The position numbers were made by a program, and so were the translations under genes. Below are positions 25,218-34,963 of a stretch of DNA of 64,000 nucleotides, piece after piece. Below the pieces are notes generated by a model. The model had not been told where the DNA came from and searched no databases. It saw only the letters and a program-made list of their open reading frames with translations. The stretch is from Marine Group II euryarchaeote MED-G38 (GTDB taxonomy: Archaea > Thermoplasmatota > Poseidoniia > Poseidoniales > Thalassarchaeaceae), in the NCBI GenBank assembly GCA_002457145.1, contig NTJP01000003.1, positions 62,001 to 126,000 of the forward strand, in the 5' to 3' direction. Every line of letters begins with the position of its first letter. The first letter of the stretch is position 1.

Positions 25218-27761
25218 GTGAGTGACGCCAAATTTAACCAATTAGCAGATTTAATTCGTTCAAGACCATTTACTTATCTCACCTTAATGCTAATTATACC
25301 TTTATTTGTTACCGCACCTCATGTTTTACTCGATTCCGAAACTCCAGAAGGAATAACAATCCGCCCACCCTCTAGTCACGAACCTCTCAGTGAAGGGTTT
25401 ATTCTCATTATTCTTGACGGAGTCGGCGAAGGTTGGATGCTTGATGAAGAGAGTATGCCATTATTAAATGAGCGAAGAGAAAGTGGCGCCACTCTTCATT
25501 TGAGAACCGGGCCACTTACTCTTTCAGCTACCTGTGTCTCTGAAATTATGAATGGTGTACCCAATTCTCCGAGTGACGGACTTCGAAATTTCAATTTAGA
25601 ACACCCTGGTGGAGATGATGCTTGGACGCTCGCATCAACTAATAACCCACTATATGATGTTGGACTAGTCGGTAGTTATGTTTTTGGAAATATGTATGGA
25701 GATATGCAAGACTTACAATTCACAAATACTTTCCTTGGACATGCAGACTATTATCAAGGAGATGAAGACACTGCTGATGTCTTATTTGAATGGTTTGAAA
25801 ATGATTCTTATAATGTAATCGGAGCTCATTTTTCAGGACCAGATAAGGTAGGCCATAGGTGGGGAACTACTGGAGAAAAGTATTCAGAAAAAATTACTCA
25901 TATAGATGGTTTAATTGATGAGGTTTTAGACGAAGTTCCAGAAAACTGGACAATTCTTGTTACTGCTGATCATGGTATGACAAAACTAGGAACTCATGGT
26001 TCGTCCCAAGATGTAACTAGAGAAGTTGCTGCATTAGTTTGGGGCCCTAGTATTATTCCAGGCTCACATTCAGAAGGTCATCAACGTGATATTCCAGCAC
26101 TAACTATAGCAGTCCTTGATCTTCCCTTCCCAGTTCAATTACATGGTCGAATACCATTAGATATTCTTGATATTTCTGCAACAGAAAGAGCTGAACTTGA
26201 TATGTGGAACTGGCAAGCTGCATATGAAAGACAAATTTTTCTTCAATCTATAGATAGGCCTGCAGCAAATGACATATATTCCGATATAATTGAATGGGAT
26301 AAAATACCAATAGATGCTGAATTTACCAGATTTATAGATTTATTAATTTCAGCAAGTACATGGAGCCTTCTTGCTGCTTCAGCAATTTTATTAGTTGGAA
26401 TGGGGATACCAAAAACTATTGAAGAACGTAGAGTTTCTGCAATATTTATAACTGTTTTAACGGTGATGATATTAAGCCATGCCTTTATAGGTTATGTCAC
26501 AATTTTTCCTAGACTCATAGGAGCCTTTTCATCAATTTGGATAGTTTGGTGGGCATTAACTAATAATAAACATCAGAATTTTAATTCAAAGAAAAAACAA
26601 CATAAATGGATTAGTAGTATGCCAGAATGGTGGCCGTGGTTAGCAGCTGCTTTGGTTCTAAGTTTCAGTAGTATAAGGCTATGGTTTACTTTAATACCTC
26701 TAACTTGGATTATTATAAATCGTAGATTTAAGACCAGAGATAATTTTCAAACTAAACATGAAAAATATTCTTTATTAGCACTGGGAACCATTTCCTTACT
26801 AGGTATTATGGGAGTTCATGAAAGGCTTGTTGGGGAACACTGGGTTTTACATTTAGTTCAATCTGGTTGGCCAGATAATAATATGAATTTGATATTTAGT
26901 ATTCTTATTCTTTCAATAACTGGTCCCATTTATAGATATTTTAGTAATCCAGAAGAATACAAAATAGACGGTATTTTTACTTCAATTTGGTTATTACTAA
27001 TATTGTTTGTAAATTGGATTGAAATTTCTTTAATCGATATAATTTCTTTACTAACCATATTGATTATGGGTATCATAGGAATCTCTCAGCGAGTAAATAT
27101 TGTCCCTAATAAATTATTCAATATAAAATTACCAAAAGAAATCGATATTGCTGCATTAGGTGGTCTATTAGTTCTTACTTGGGGGGCATGGTCAGCAGCT
27201 GTAACCCTCTTGATAATCTCTTCAATTGATGTTCTAATGCGTACAGAATGGAAATGGATTACGTTAGAAAACTATAATCTAAAAAATCCTAAACCATTCA
27301 TTGCTGCAGCAATTCTACCATTAGTGATATGGACACTTTGGTGGACAATGTTGGGCCAAGTAAATGGCTTAGAGGCATGGGCTCTCCCCCACCCAAGAGA
27401 ACTCGATCCTGGTAGACTTATTGTAAAAGGCGGCTATGTAGGGGCTAGAGATAATCCACCTACGGAATGGATGGCTCTTTTAATTTCCTTGCCACTACTA
27501 CTATCTTCTACAGCAATAGTATCGAAATTAAAACAGAGAAATCTTTCACTACGCCCTTATGCCCTTGCACTATCTCTACAATTAGTAGGTTGTTTTGCAA
27601 CTTTGGCATTCGCACCCCCATTCCCAAGACTTGTATTTAGTTTAACTTGGAATATTGTATTCTCCATATTTCAGATTATTGCTGTTTTACTTTCACTAGG
27701 AATGGAGTTTTCAATTAAGAAGATTATTAAAAATAATGGTAAATTAGTTATTTCAGGATAA
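25218..27761 (+). CDS. Membrane phosphoethanolamine-transferase-like protein (GPI-EPT/alkaline phosphatase superfamily)
   Basis: An 847-aa protein. After an N-terminal helix (about 18-38), the extracytoplasmic catalytic domain has the alkaline-phosphatase-superfamily ligands in order: LDGVG (D67), a Thr-rich nucleophile region TLSAT (101-105), GPDKVGH (D209, H213), TADHGM (D251, H252) and GTHG (H260). From about residue 370 there are ten or more membrane helices. This layout matches eukaryotic GPI ethanolamine phosphate transferases (PIG-N/O/G) more than soluble phosphodiesterases. It may add a phospho-alcohol group to a lipid-linked glycan. GTG start, with a TTTAATTATAA promoter about 25 bases upstream. 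Confidence 0.75.
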   Translation: MSDAKFNQLADLIRSRPFTYLTLMLIIPLFVTAPHVLLDSETPEGITIRPPSSHEPLSEGFILIILDGVGEGWMLDEESMPLLNERRESGATLHLRTGPLTLSATCVSEIMNGVPNSPSDGLRNFNLEHPGGDDAWTLASTNNPLYDVGLVGSYVFGNMYGDMQDLQFTNTFLGHADYYQGDEDTADVLFEWFENDSYNVIGAHFSGPDKVGHRWGTTGEKYSEKITHIDGLIDEVLDEVPENWTILVTADHGMTKLGTHGSSQDVTREVAALVWGPSIIPGSHSEGHQRDIPALTIAVLDLPFPVQLHGRIPLDILDISATERAELDMWNWQAAYERQIFLQSIDRPAANDIYSDIIEWDKIPIDAEFTRFIDLLISASTWSLLAASAILLVGMGIPKTIEERRVSAIFITVLTVMILSHAFIGYVTIFPRLIGAFSSIWIVWWALTNNKHQNFNSKKKQHKWISSMPEWWPWLAAALVLSFSSIRLWFTLIPLTWIIINRRFKTRDNFQTKHEKYSLLALGTISLLGIMGVHERLVGEHWVLHLVQSGWPDNNMNLIFSILILSITGPIYRYFSNPEEYKIDGIFTSIWLLLILFVNWIEISLIDIISLLTILIMGIIGISQRVNIVPNKLFNIKLPKEIDIAALGGLLVLTWGAWSAAVTLLIISSIDVLMRTEWKWITLENYNLKNPKPFIAAAILPLVIWTLWWTMLGQVNGLEAWALPHPRELDPGRLIVKGGYVGARDNPPTEWMALLISLPLLLSSTAIVSKLKQRNLSLRPYALALSLQLVGCFATLAFAPPFPRLVFSLTWNIVFSIFQIIAVLLSLGMEFSIKKIIKNNGKLVISG

Positions 27762-27773
27762 AATTTTAATAAT

Positions 27774-29096
27774 TCAGGAAATACTCAATCCTCCCAAGTA
27801 AAACGTCCATAGACCAATAATCATGACTAATGTGAAGAGATGAAATATTATAGAAATAATTACATTAGTTGCGGTTTCATCAATTAAATTATATGGAAAT
27901 AATTTCTCAATTTCTGAAAAACCACCTTTAATTCCAAATAATGGTCTTGCCCAAACGGCTCGTCTAGAAATCTCAAAGCATAACATTACTGCAAACATGA
28001 CAAATATTGTACCTAGAGTCAAACCAAGATAATAATTTAGGCCAATAATTCCAAAAATAGCAATTGGCAAAAACGTTAGATGCATATGGACAATATAGGT
28101 TGGGTAAACTGCTTCATTGAGGTATACTAACCATTTACTGGGCCGATTAAGTAGCTTTGATGCCCAACTGAATATGAATAAACACCAGAACCATGCATGA
28201 AATGACTGAATAAATGCAGCCAGTATCGCTTCCAATGAAAAAGCTGAACATGCAAGAGTCCCAGCACTGCTTTCAAGAATACACTGAGAATTTTTCATCC
28301 ATCCTCCCTCCATTACATTTGGTATTCCAAATTCATCAATTGATAGGAACCAAATAATAGCTAGAAGGGGAGTAAAGATTGTAATTGGAATTCTTATTTT
28401 ATCAATAACTTTGAAGAAGTCTTCTTTAGCAGAAATCATTAAAAATCCGAATAAGAAATATAGTAAATAACGCGGAAATTCCCACCACATACCAACCTCT
28501 CCAAACTCCCATGGTTTGAATAAAATACCATTAATACTGAGTATTATTGGTGGTAAAAATAAAATTCCTAATCCGTAACGAATATTGAATATAGAACGCA
28601 CAAATATTACAATTTTACCACTAGGATTATTTCTGACATGAGAAAATAATGGAGTTAGTAAAATAGAGTAAATAAGTAAATTATAGATGAACCAGAGGTG
28701 TCCATATGGCATATCATCAGAACCTGGAAATATGGTGAATAATAGAATTGTAGATTTAATCGGACTAAAAACCCCAAAAAATAGAATATAAATACCAAAT
28801 AATAATGGTATACCAAGCCTGATAAACCTTTCATTGATGTAATTTTTCCAAGTTCTTCTTCGAAAAGCGAATGCTGTTCCCATCCCCGAAATAATAAACA
28901 AAGCCGCTAGTCTCCATTGATGCATTACTGTAATGATAAAATATAGTGGAAGATTAAATATCATGTCATCGTTAATTTGTTCAATAGAGAAAATAGCATA
29001 ATGAAACCAAATTAGTAAGCCAAATAATATAACACGTAACCAATCTATGTCATATCTACGAACTAAATCAGTAACTAATAGTTTATTCTCATCCAT
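27774..29096 (-). CDS. Acyltransferase 3 family membrane protein
   Basis: A 440-aa integral membrane protein with about ten helices. It opens RYDIDWLRVILFGLLIWFHY, the typical start of the acyltransferase-3 family (OafA/OpgC), and has GHLWFIYNLL near residue 130. Such proteins transfer acyl groups from the cytoplasm to extracytoplasmic sugars. Convergent with the transferase at 25218, only 12 bases apart. A TATA-like AATAAATATT lies about 28 bases before the ATG. The substrate is not evident. Confidence 0.85.
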   Translation of the reverse strand: MDENKLLVTDLVRRYDIDWLRVILFGLLIWFHYAIFSIEQINDDMIFNLPLYFIITVMHQWRLAALFIISGMGTAFAFRRRTWKNYINERFIRLGIPLLFGIYILFFGVFSPIKSTILLFTIFPGSDDMPYGHLWFIYNLLIYSILLTPLFSHVRNNPSGKIVIFVRSIFNIRYGLGILFLPPIILSINGILFKPWEFGEVGMWWEFPRYLLYFLFGFLMISAKEDFFKVIDKIRIPITIFTPLLAIIWFLSIDEFGIPNVMEGGWMKNSQCILESSAGTLACSAFSLEAILAAFIQSFHAWFWCLFIFSWASKLLNRPSKWLVYLNEAVYPTYIVHMHLTFLPIAIFGIIGLNYYLGLTLGTIFVMFAVMLCFEISRRAVWARPLFGIKGGFSEIEKLFPYNLIDETATNVIISIIFHLFTLVMIIGLWTFYLGGLSIS

Positions 29097-29196
29097 TTAT
29101 AGTATGTGCATAATAAACTAAATTAAATATTTATTCATTGAATACATATTAGGGGTCATATTAAAATAAAATAATTAAACTTATACAGTTACAAAT

Positions 29197-30117
29197 ATGT
29201 TGGATAGTAGGCAAGATAGTAATCATACATCAATCTTTAGAGAAGGTTTTCTCCTAATATTTATTATTTTTTGGGCCATCATCTGTTTATTCACTATGGG
29301 TTTATTAAATATGTTTTTACAACCAGAGACGGAACGTGTTTATGGTCATGTAGAAGAAGGAACTGAATGGTTTGAAGAATATAGAGAAATAAAAAATACA
29401 ATCAATGGAAGACAATATTATAGTGATGAATTTCGATGTTATGCATTTTTAAATTATACATATACTGTAAACGGAGAGGTTTTTTATGGCAATTACGGGC
29501 AACCTGTAGAATATACCATATCTAAATCGAGTGTTAGTTGTATAGATACTACATTAGAAAAATATAATTCTTCATTTAATGTATCAGTTTGGTACTATCC
29601 CGATGATCCAGCCAATAGTCGTTTAACAGAAGATGTGGAGGAAATTACTTCTACAGTAACATGTTGTTGTTGTTTTCAATTTTTTATTGGTGTGATTTTA
29701 ATCCAATTAGGGAAACGTAAAACAAATAAAAATAATATTCCAACTTCATTTGAAAATATTTCAGTTTCTCAGCCTATGACTATTTCAGTACCAAATAAAA
29801 CAGTAAGAAATACAGATTTAGTGTTTGTATTTTTGAAAAAAATCATTGGCATATGCATAATAATTTTCAGTATTTTACCTCTCTACATCGTTTATGAGGC
29901 TTATACAAAACCAACTTCACAGGGAGATCTTTCAATCCCTTTCATATGTTGTGGTTCTGTAGGTATCTTGATTGGTTTAGTTTTTTTAATACCTACAAGA
30001 AATAACGTAATAAAAACCAAGAATATACCCATTATCATTCTTGAAGAACCGACACTAGAAAATAATGAGACTCCTCAAGACATTGAGTGGTGGAATACTT
30101 CTACAGAAGATAATTAG
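29197..30117 (+). CDS. DUF3592-containing membrane protein
   Basis: A 306-aa protein. The first helix is at about 13-38. An extracytoplasmic domain of about 100 aa follows with YTVNGEVFYGN and VSVWYYPDDPANSRL, the beta-strand signature of DUF3592, then a cysteine-rich helix (TCCCCFQFF), two more helices and a short cytoplasmic tail. The function of DUF3592 proteins is unknown. A TAATTAAAC element sits about 25 bases upstream. It is divergent from the acyltransferase gene. Confidence 0.68.
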   Translation: MLDSRQDSNHTSIFREGFLLIFIIFWAIICLFTMGLLNMFLQPETERVYGHVEEGTEWFEEYREIKNTINGRQYYSDEFRCYAFLNYTYTVNGEVFYGNYGQPVEYTISKSSVSCIDTTLEKYNSSFNVSVWYYPDDPANSRLTEDVEEITSTVTCCCCFQFFIGVILIQLGKRKTNKNNIPTSFENISVSQPMTISVPNKTVRNTDLVFVFLKKIIGICIIIFSILPLYIVYEAYTKPTSQGDLSIPFICCGSVGILIGLVFLIPTRNNVIKTKNIPIIILEEPTLENNETPQDIEWWNTSTEDN

Positions 30118-30163
30118 TCCAATTCAGATTCAATTTGCATTTCAGTAATTTACAATAATAATT

Positions 30164-30253
30164 CTATGCTACTAAAGGCATGAATCCCATTATTGTTATT
30201 GCTACTGATGCATATCCTCCAACAAGGAAAGTAAGTATTTGTGCTACGTTCAT
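30164..30253 (-). CDS. 29-aa single-helix membrane peptide
   Basis: An ATG frame on the minus strand encodes MNVAQILTFLVGGYASVAIT..., almost entirely one transmembrane helix. A TTTAATTAAT element lies about 28 bases before the ATG, so the spacing matches the leaderless genes around it. It lies in an otherwise empty 228-base gap downstream of the DUF3592 gene. It is too short for the ORF track. Small subunits of membrane complexes look like this, but no partner is evident. Confidence 0.35.
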   Translation of the reverse strand: MNVAQILTFLVGGYASVAITIMGFMPLVA

Positions 30254-30345
30254 ACTTTTACCATTGACGAGGTATTAATTAAAGAGTGTTTATTTTTGTT
30301 GTAATCAAATATATATCTTTGTATATCTGCAAATCATTTTCTATT

Positions 30346-33075
30346 TTATACAGAACTTTCTTCTTTGGGAATTAGACCAAAAATACTCATCAAACAAGGT
30401 AGTAAAATTATACTAGAAACTAGTGCTAAAAGTATTGCAATTACGAATACTTGGCCGAATAATCTGAGAGGTAAAAGAGAGCTTAGATTGAGAACTGCAA
30501 ATCCTCCTGCAGTTGTAAATGCTGCAGCCATCATGGCTCTTCCTGTGGTTGCATTAGTTATTGAAATCCAATTTACTATTCCTGCATTTGGGTCATGCTC
30601 AATCTCTTCATCTAATCTAGTAACAAAATGAACTGCATAATCTACCCCAAGGCCTAATGTTAGTGCTCCTATAGTTACTGTTTGTGAGTTTAATTGATAT
30701 CCAAACCATCCCATCAATCCATAAACCCAAATAACAACAATCGAAAGTGGTAACCACATCACAAATCCTTTCAAAATTCCTCTTTGAGGTGTTTTTTCTC
30801 TAGAAATATTTATTCCCAATAACATAATCAAGATAATACCAGCTACAATTCCAGTTGACGCTACAGCAGATTTTGCCACATCTTCACTAACTTGTGCTAA
30901 TATTAACCCTCTACCAGAAATACTCGCTTCTCCTTCTTCATTAAGTGAATTATCTAATTCAGTAACAAAATCAACCGTTTTCTGCCAGTCTAAGGTTGGT
31001 GCTTGGAAACTTATCACAGTTTGTTTGAAATCTCCTCTTAAATATCTAAATGTCAAATCTTGATTAGCATCTGCCCAATCTTGTAATGATAACCATTCTG
31101 GATTTGCTGTATCTAATGAATCTAATATTTCTCTTAAATCAGAATCTCTTGAAGATTCTAATTCTAGAACCTCCCAGACACCTGTTTGATCTGTTATACT
31201 AGGGTCTGCGTCTAGAACTGACATCGAATTTAGATACGCATTCTTTCCTTCTTCACTAAAGACTTCTACATTCAATACAACATATAGGGGAGGTTGATTT
31301 TGTCCAGAAAATTCATCACTTAAAATTAAGAAATTGGCAACTACTGGGATATCTTCATCCAATTGATCTCTAAAATCAAAACCAATCTCAAGCTGGGTTA
31401 TTCCTGCACCTACAGGTAAAGAAAGTAACAATGCAGCAACTACCACAGTCATTGGGTTGAGTGCCTGCTCACCTGACCATGTTGAGAATTTACTTTTCTC
31501 TACCTTAACAGATTTAGCAACAGGAATTTTTTGGGGTTTAAGAACTGTAAGTAATGCTGGTAATGCAGTAATTGATAATAAATATATAAAAAATAACCCA
31601 ACTGCGATTACCGTTCCAAAGACAACTAAGAAATTCTGAGAAGATAATCTGAAACTTAAAAATCCAACCATATCTGTGAAAATTGCCACAACTAAAGCAG
31701 CAGAAGTAAGCATTGTTCCAGTTTTAAGTGCCTTTAATCTTGCTTCCTTAGAAAAATCAGCCATCGTTTCTTTTCCTTTAGAATCCATATTGACTAATTC
31801 TTCACGATAGCGTAACACTACGTGCAGGCCATAATCCACACCTATTGCTAGAAGTAATATCGGGATACTATTCATTGCAGCATTGAATTCTAATTTTAGA
31901 ATTCCCGATACTCCATAAGTAGCCCCTATTGCTAATAAAGTTAAGAAAATAACAATGCTAGTATCTCTAACGCTTCTAAATTGCCTCCATAAAATTATTC
32001 CTAAAATTACAACAGATGCACTTGTTAGCATTCCAATCTCTGCTCCAACATTTCCCGCTTGTTCTTCAGCAAATCTAGAAAAACTGAATACTGTTAATTC
32101 GTCATTTTCAGAATATTCAATATTAACAGAATTAATTAAACTAGTTTCTAAGTCAACACTCATATCACTTACCAAAACAGAAACTTCTGTTTCTAATTCA
32201 ACTTCATGTAGTGAAGGTTTCGTATCGATGGCTACAGTTATCAGAGCCATATTAGCTAATGTCCAAGGATCATCTCTAGATTCTGTAGGGAACATACTCA
32301 TCATTGAACTTTTCATATCTAAATTCTGTAGTGCATTCAATGGTGATAAAGCACCCATCAGTTGACCCTGTAAAGGTGCAATAGTCATATTTTGCTCTAT
32401 GGTCCTACCATCTTTCAATCCAGATACCATTCCAATCAAATTATTTATTGTATCAGCATTATTATCTCCAGAATCCATTCTTGCTTGCCATTCGCTTGGA
32501 GTTCCTCTGACAGAACTAGTCTCACTCCATTGGTTTAGAACTGTAGAATCAGGATAATCTACAGATGGAATACTTGTTATTGCAGCCATTGCCGTTCCAA
32601 CTGCTGAACTCAAGTTTTCATCATCAGACATTACAACATTCATCAAAGCAGCCTCAACACCACTTGACCAAGTATCTGATCCAGGATCTTGTATTTGTTG
32701 CCAGAACATTACCGAACTAGCAGGGCCTGTATTTGGAGATCCCCCAAATAAACCATAATGGAATGGTACTAATTCTTCATATCCAAGCATTTGTGATTCT
32801 ACATTTGCAAGCATTATCCATGTTGACTCTTCTTCTAAATCTCCATCAAATTTTACAATCGATCTAACTAAATCCAAATCAACATTGTAAGTATCTTCTA
32901 CTTCATATAATAGTGAAGTAGTGTCATTTTCTGGCCAAAAAGCATCTTCAGAATTATCAAAAACTATGTATTGAGCAAATGAAGATAATGCAAAAATACC
33001 AATAATAGCTATTGCAATAACAGTTTTTGGCTTATCTACAGAAATTTCACTTAGTTTATCAAACGGATTATTCAT
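30346..33075 (-). CDS. RND-superfamily transporter (MmpL/HpnN-like)
   Basis: A 909-aa protein with the duplicated RND layout: one N-terminal helix, a large extracytoplasmic domain (about 45-345), then six helices with the motif IPILLLAIGVDYGLHVVLRYREE, a linker, a second helix and extracytoplasmic domain (about 545-740), and a second helical bundle with LTLGLGVDYAVHFVTRLDEE. The GVDY motifs are typical of SSD/MmpL/HpnN-type RND proteins that move lipids. It is the last gene of a four-gene run and overlaps the peroxiredoxin by ATGA. The cargo is not known. Confidence 0.88.
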   Translation of the reverse strand: MNNPFDKLSEISVDKPKTVIAIAIIGIFALSSFAQYIVFDNSEDAFWPENDTTSLLYEVEDTYNVDLDLVRSIVKFDGDLEEESTWIMLANVESQMLGYEELVPFHYGLFGGSPNTGPASSVMFWQQIQDPGSDTWSSGVEAALMNVVMSDDENLSSAVGTAMAAITSIPSVDYPDSTVLNQWSETSSVRGTPSEWQARMDSGDNNADTINNLIGMVSGLKDGRTIEQNMTIAPLQGQLMGALSPLNALQNLDMKSSMMSMFPTESRDDPWTLANMALITVAIDTKPSLHEVELETEVSVLVSDMSVDLETSLINSVNIEYSENDELTVFSFSRFAEEQAGNVGAEIGMLTSASVVILGIILWRQFRSVRDTSIVIFLTLLAIGATYGVSGILKLEFNAAMNSIPILLLAIGVDYGLHVVLRYREELVNMDSKGKETMADFSKEARLKALKTGTMLTSAALVVAIFTDMVGFLSFRLSSQNFLVVFGTVIAVGLFFIYLLSITALPALLTVLKPQKIPVAKSVKVEKSKFSTWSGEQALNPMTVVVAALLLSLPVGAGITQLEIGFDFRDQLDEDIPVVANFLILSDEFSGQNQPPLYVVLNVEVFSEEGKNAYLNSMSVLDADPSITDQTGVWEVLELESSRDSDLREILDSLDTANPEWLSLQDWADANQDLTFRYLRGDFKQTVISFQAPTLDWQKTVDFVTELDNSLNEEGEASISGRGLILAQVSEDVAKSAVASTGIVAGIILIMLLGINISREKTPQRGILKGFVMWLPLSIVVIWVYGLMGWFGYQLNSQTVTIGALTLGLGVDYAVHFVTRLDEEIEHDPNAGIVNWISITNATTGRAMMAAAFTTAGGFAVLNLSSLLPLRLFGQVFVIAILLALVSSIILLPCLMSIFGLIPKEESSV

Positions 33076-33545
33076 GCTATTGCCCCTTGGGATTTTATTA
33101 CCTTTAATGCTTTTTTGACATGTCCAGTAACTCCTAATTGACTGGTATGTGCAAAGGCAATAGTTCCCTCCGGGTCTATTACAAATGTAACTCTTGCGCG
33201 AAGAAAACCAAAATCTTTCTTCAATTTTAGTGCTTTAGCCAGTACTCCGCCCTTATCACTCAGAAGAGAGTATTGTAATCTATATCTTTGCTTAAATCTT
33301 TTATGAGATTTTACCGAATCAGATGAAACACCATAAAGTGATATTCCTTGTTCTAAAAATTGATCGTATCTATCTCTAAATGAACAGGACTGTAATGTAC
33401 ATCCTGGCGATTCATCCTTAGGATAAAAAAACATTACAGTCCATTTTCCTTCAATATCTGAAGTATTAACTGATTTTCCTTCATCATTCAAGCAATCAAA
33501 ATCAGGTATTTTAGTCCCTACTAAATACTCATGAGAATCTACCAA
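33072..33545 (-). CDS. Peroxiredoxin, BCP/PrxQ type
   Basis: A 157-aa thiol peroxidase. The active site FYPKDESPGCTLQSCSFRD has the peroxidatic cysteine C49 and a resolving cysteine C54 at the +5 position typical of BCP/PrxQ. It should reduce hydrogen peroxide and lipid hydroperoxides in the cytosol. It lies between the SRPBCC-epimerase gene and the RND gene in a probable operon headed by photolyase, suggesting a shared photo-oxidative stress role. Confidence 0.92.
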   Translation of the reverse strand: MVDSHEYLVGTKIPDFDCLNDEGKSVNTSDIEGKWTVMFFYPKDESPGCTLQSCSFRDRYDQFLEQGISLYGVSSDSVKSHKRFKQRYRLQYSLLSDKGGVLAKALKLKKDFGFLRARVTFVIDPEGTIAFAHTSQLGVTGHVKKALKVIKSQGAIA

Positions 33546-33549
33546 TTAT

Positions 33550-34962
33550 TCATCTCCACTTTCCTAATGAATCTTGTAATGCTGGTCCTAAATTTTCATG
33601 AGTGAATTTATATCCCGTTTCTTGAAGTCTTTTAGGAATAACTCTTTGACTATCCAAAGTTAACTTTACTCCCATTTCTCCAAACATTATTTTCATCATA
33701 AATCCAGGTAATGGCGCAAATGCTGGTCGCCTCAAAACTTTTCCAAGAGTTTTCGCAAATTCTTTTTGCCTAACAGGATTAGGTGCTGTAAGATTATATG
33801 CGCCTTCAGTTTCTTCACTCATCATGAGATGATACATAGAATATATTTGATCATCCATAGAAATCCATGACATAAATTGTTTCCCTCCTCCAATAGGCCC
33901 CCCTCCTCCCATTTTTGCCGGTAAAAGCATTTTACCTAATGCTCCACCAACTGCAGAGATTACGATCCCTGTTCTGGTATGAATAGTCCTAATTCCGGCG
34001 CTTCTAGCAGAGTCGGCACTTTTTTCCCATTTTCCACAAATATCTGTAAGATAATCATCACCTATGCTAGTATTCTCATCTACAATATCTTCTCCTCTAT
34101 TTCCATAATATCCTATTGCACTTGCCACCATGAATAAATCTGGTTTACTATTTAGATTGGCTAAAGTATCACTCAATAATGTAGTACTATCTACTCTACT
34201 GTCTCTAATTGCTGCCTTTCTTTTTTTACTCCATCGCTTATCACCTATTCCTACACCACCTAGATGAATTACTATATCAAAACCTTCTATTTCACTAGGG
34301 TTAATTTTTCCTTCGGAAGGATACCATGAAATTTCCTTTTTACTAGGATCTGATTTTTTCCTAACTAATCTCCAAACATCATGATTACCAGTATCTAAGA
34401 ATGCGACTAATTGTGTACCTATCAAGCCAGAGGAACCAGCAATCAATATTTTTTTCCTATCTATATGTTTAAATTTAATATGATTATCCATATCTCTCTT
34501 TAGTCTGTATTCTCTTGCTTTGAACATTGAAGAAATTCTTCCAGTTACCAAAGAGCCACCTAGGGCCTTGTCTACCAGCATTCCTAATGGACCAAAAGGA
34601 ACACTGTATGTAACATCATCAACCACTGTTGTAACTCCATCAACCTCGGTCAAAAAATGATCATGATTCCATTTCCAAAATGGTCCTTTCACCATTGTAT
34701 CCGCAAAATATGCTTTATTATCAGCCGGTTTCTCGTATCCAGTGTGTTCGGCAACCCATGTCATTTTGAAGAAAGGAGCACCTGGTGCTGGAAATCTAAA
34801 CACCCTTTGTGAGCCTACTTCCAGAGAATCATCTGCTCTAACTTCCTCTGCAACTTCCCATGGAGGCATCAATCTTCTAAATGATCCTTCATGTTCAAAC
34901 CAATCAAATGTGGATTCTACATCGGCATTGACTATTGTTTCATGTTTGTAATTTGTCGGCAT
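33550..34962 (-). CDS. SRPBCC domain fused to TIGR01777-type NAD-dependent epimerase
   Basis: About 470 aa from the ATG at 34962, which follows the photolyase stop by one base (TAGAATG); the track start at 35016 would overlap that gene. Residues 1-145 form an SRPBCC lipid-binding-like domain. From about 170 the motif ILIAGSSGLIGTQL opens a Rossmann domain of the YfcH/TIGR01777 family, with GYYGNRGEDIVDE and a C-terminal DUF1731-like region (FAPLPGFMMKIMFGEMG). This fusion is known in marine prokaryotes, often beside photolyase genes. Its substrate is not established. Confidence 0.87.
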   Translation of the reverse strand: MPTNYKHETIVNADVESTFDWFEHEGSFRRLMPPWEVAEEVRADDSLEVGSQRVFRFPAPGAPFFKMTWVAEHTGYEKPADNKAYFADTMVKGPFWKWNHDHFLTEVDGVTTVVDDVTYSVPFGPLGMLVDKALGGSLVTGRISSMFKAREYRLKRDMDNHIKFKHIDRKKILIAGSSGLIGTQLVAFLDTGNHDVWRLVRKKSDPSKKEISWYPSEGKINPSEIEGFDIVIHLGGVGIGDKRWSKKRKAAIRDSRVDSTTLLSDTLANLNSKPDLFMVASAIGYYGNRGEDIVDENTSIGDDYLTDICGKWEKSADSARSAGIRTIHTRTGIVISAVGGALGKMLLPAKMGGGGPIGGGKQFMSWISMDDQIYSMYHLMMSEETEGAYNLTAPNPVRQKEFAKTLGKVLRRPAFAPLPGFMMKIMFGEMGVKLTLDSQRVIPKRLQETGYKFTHENLGPALQDSLGKWR

Positions 34963-34963
34963 T

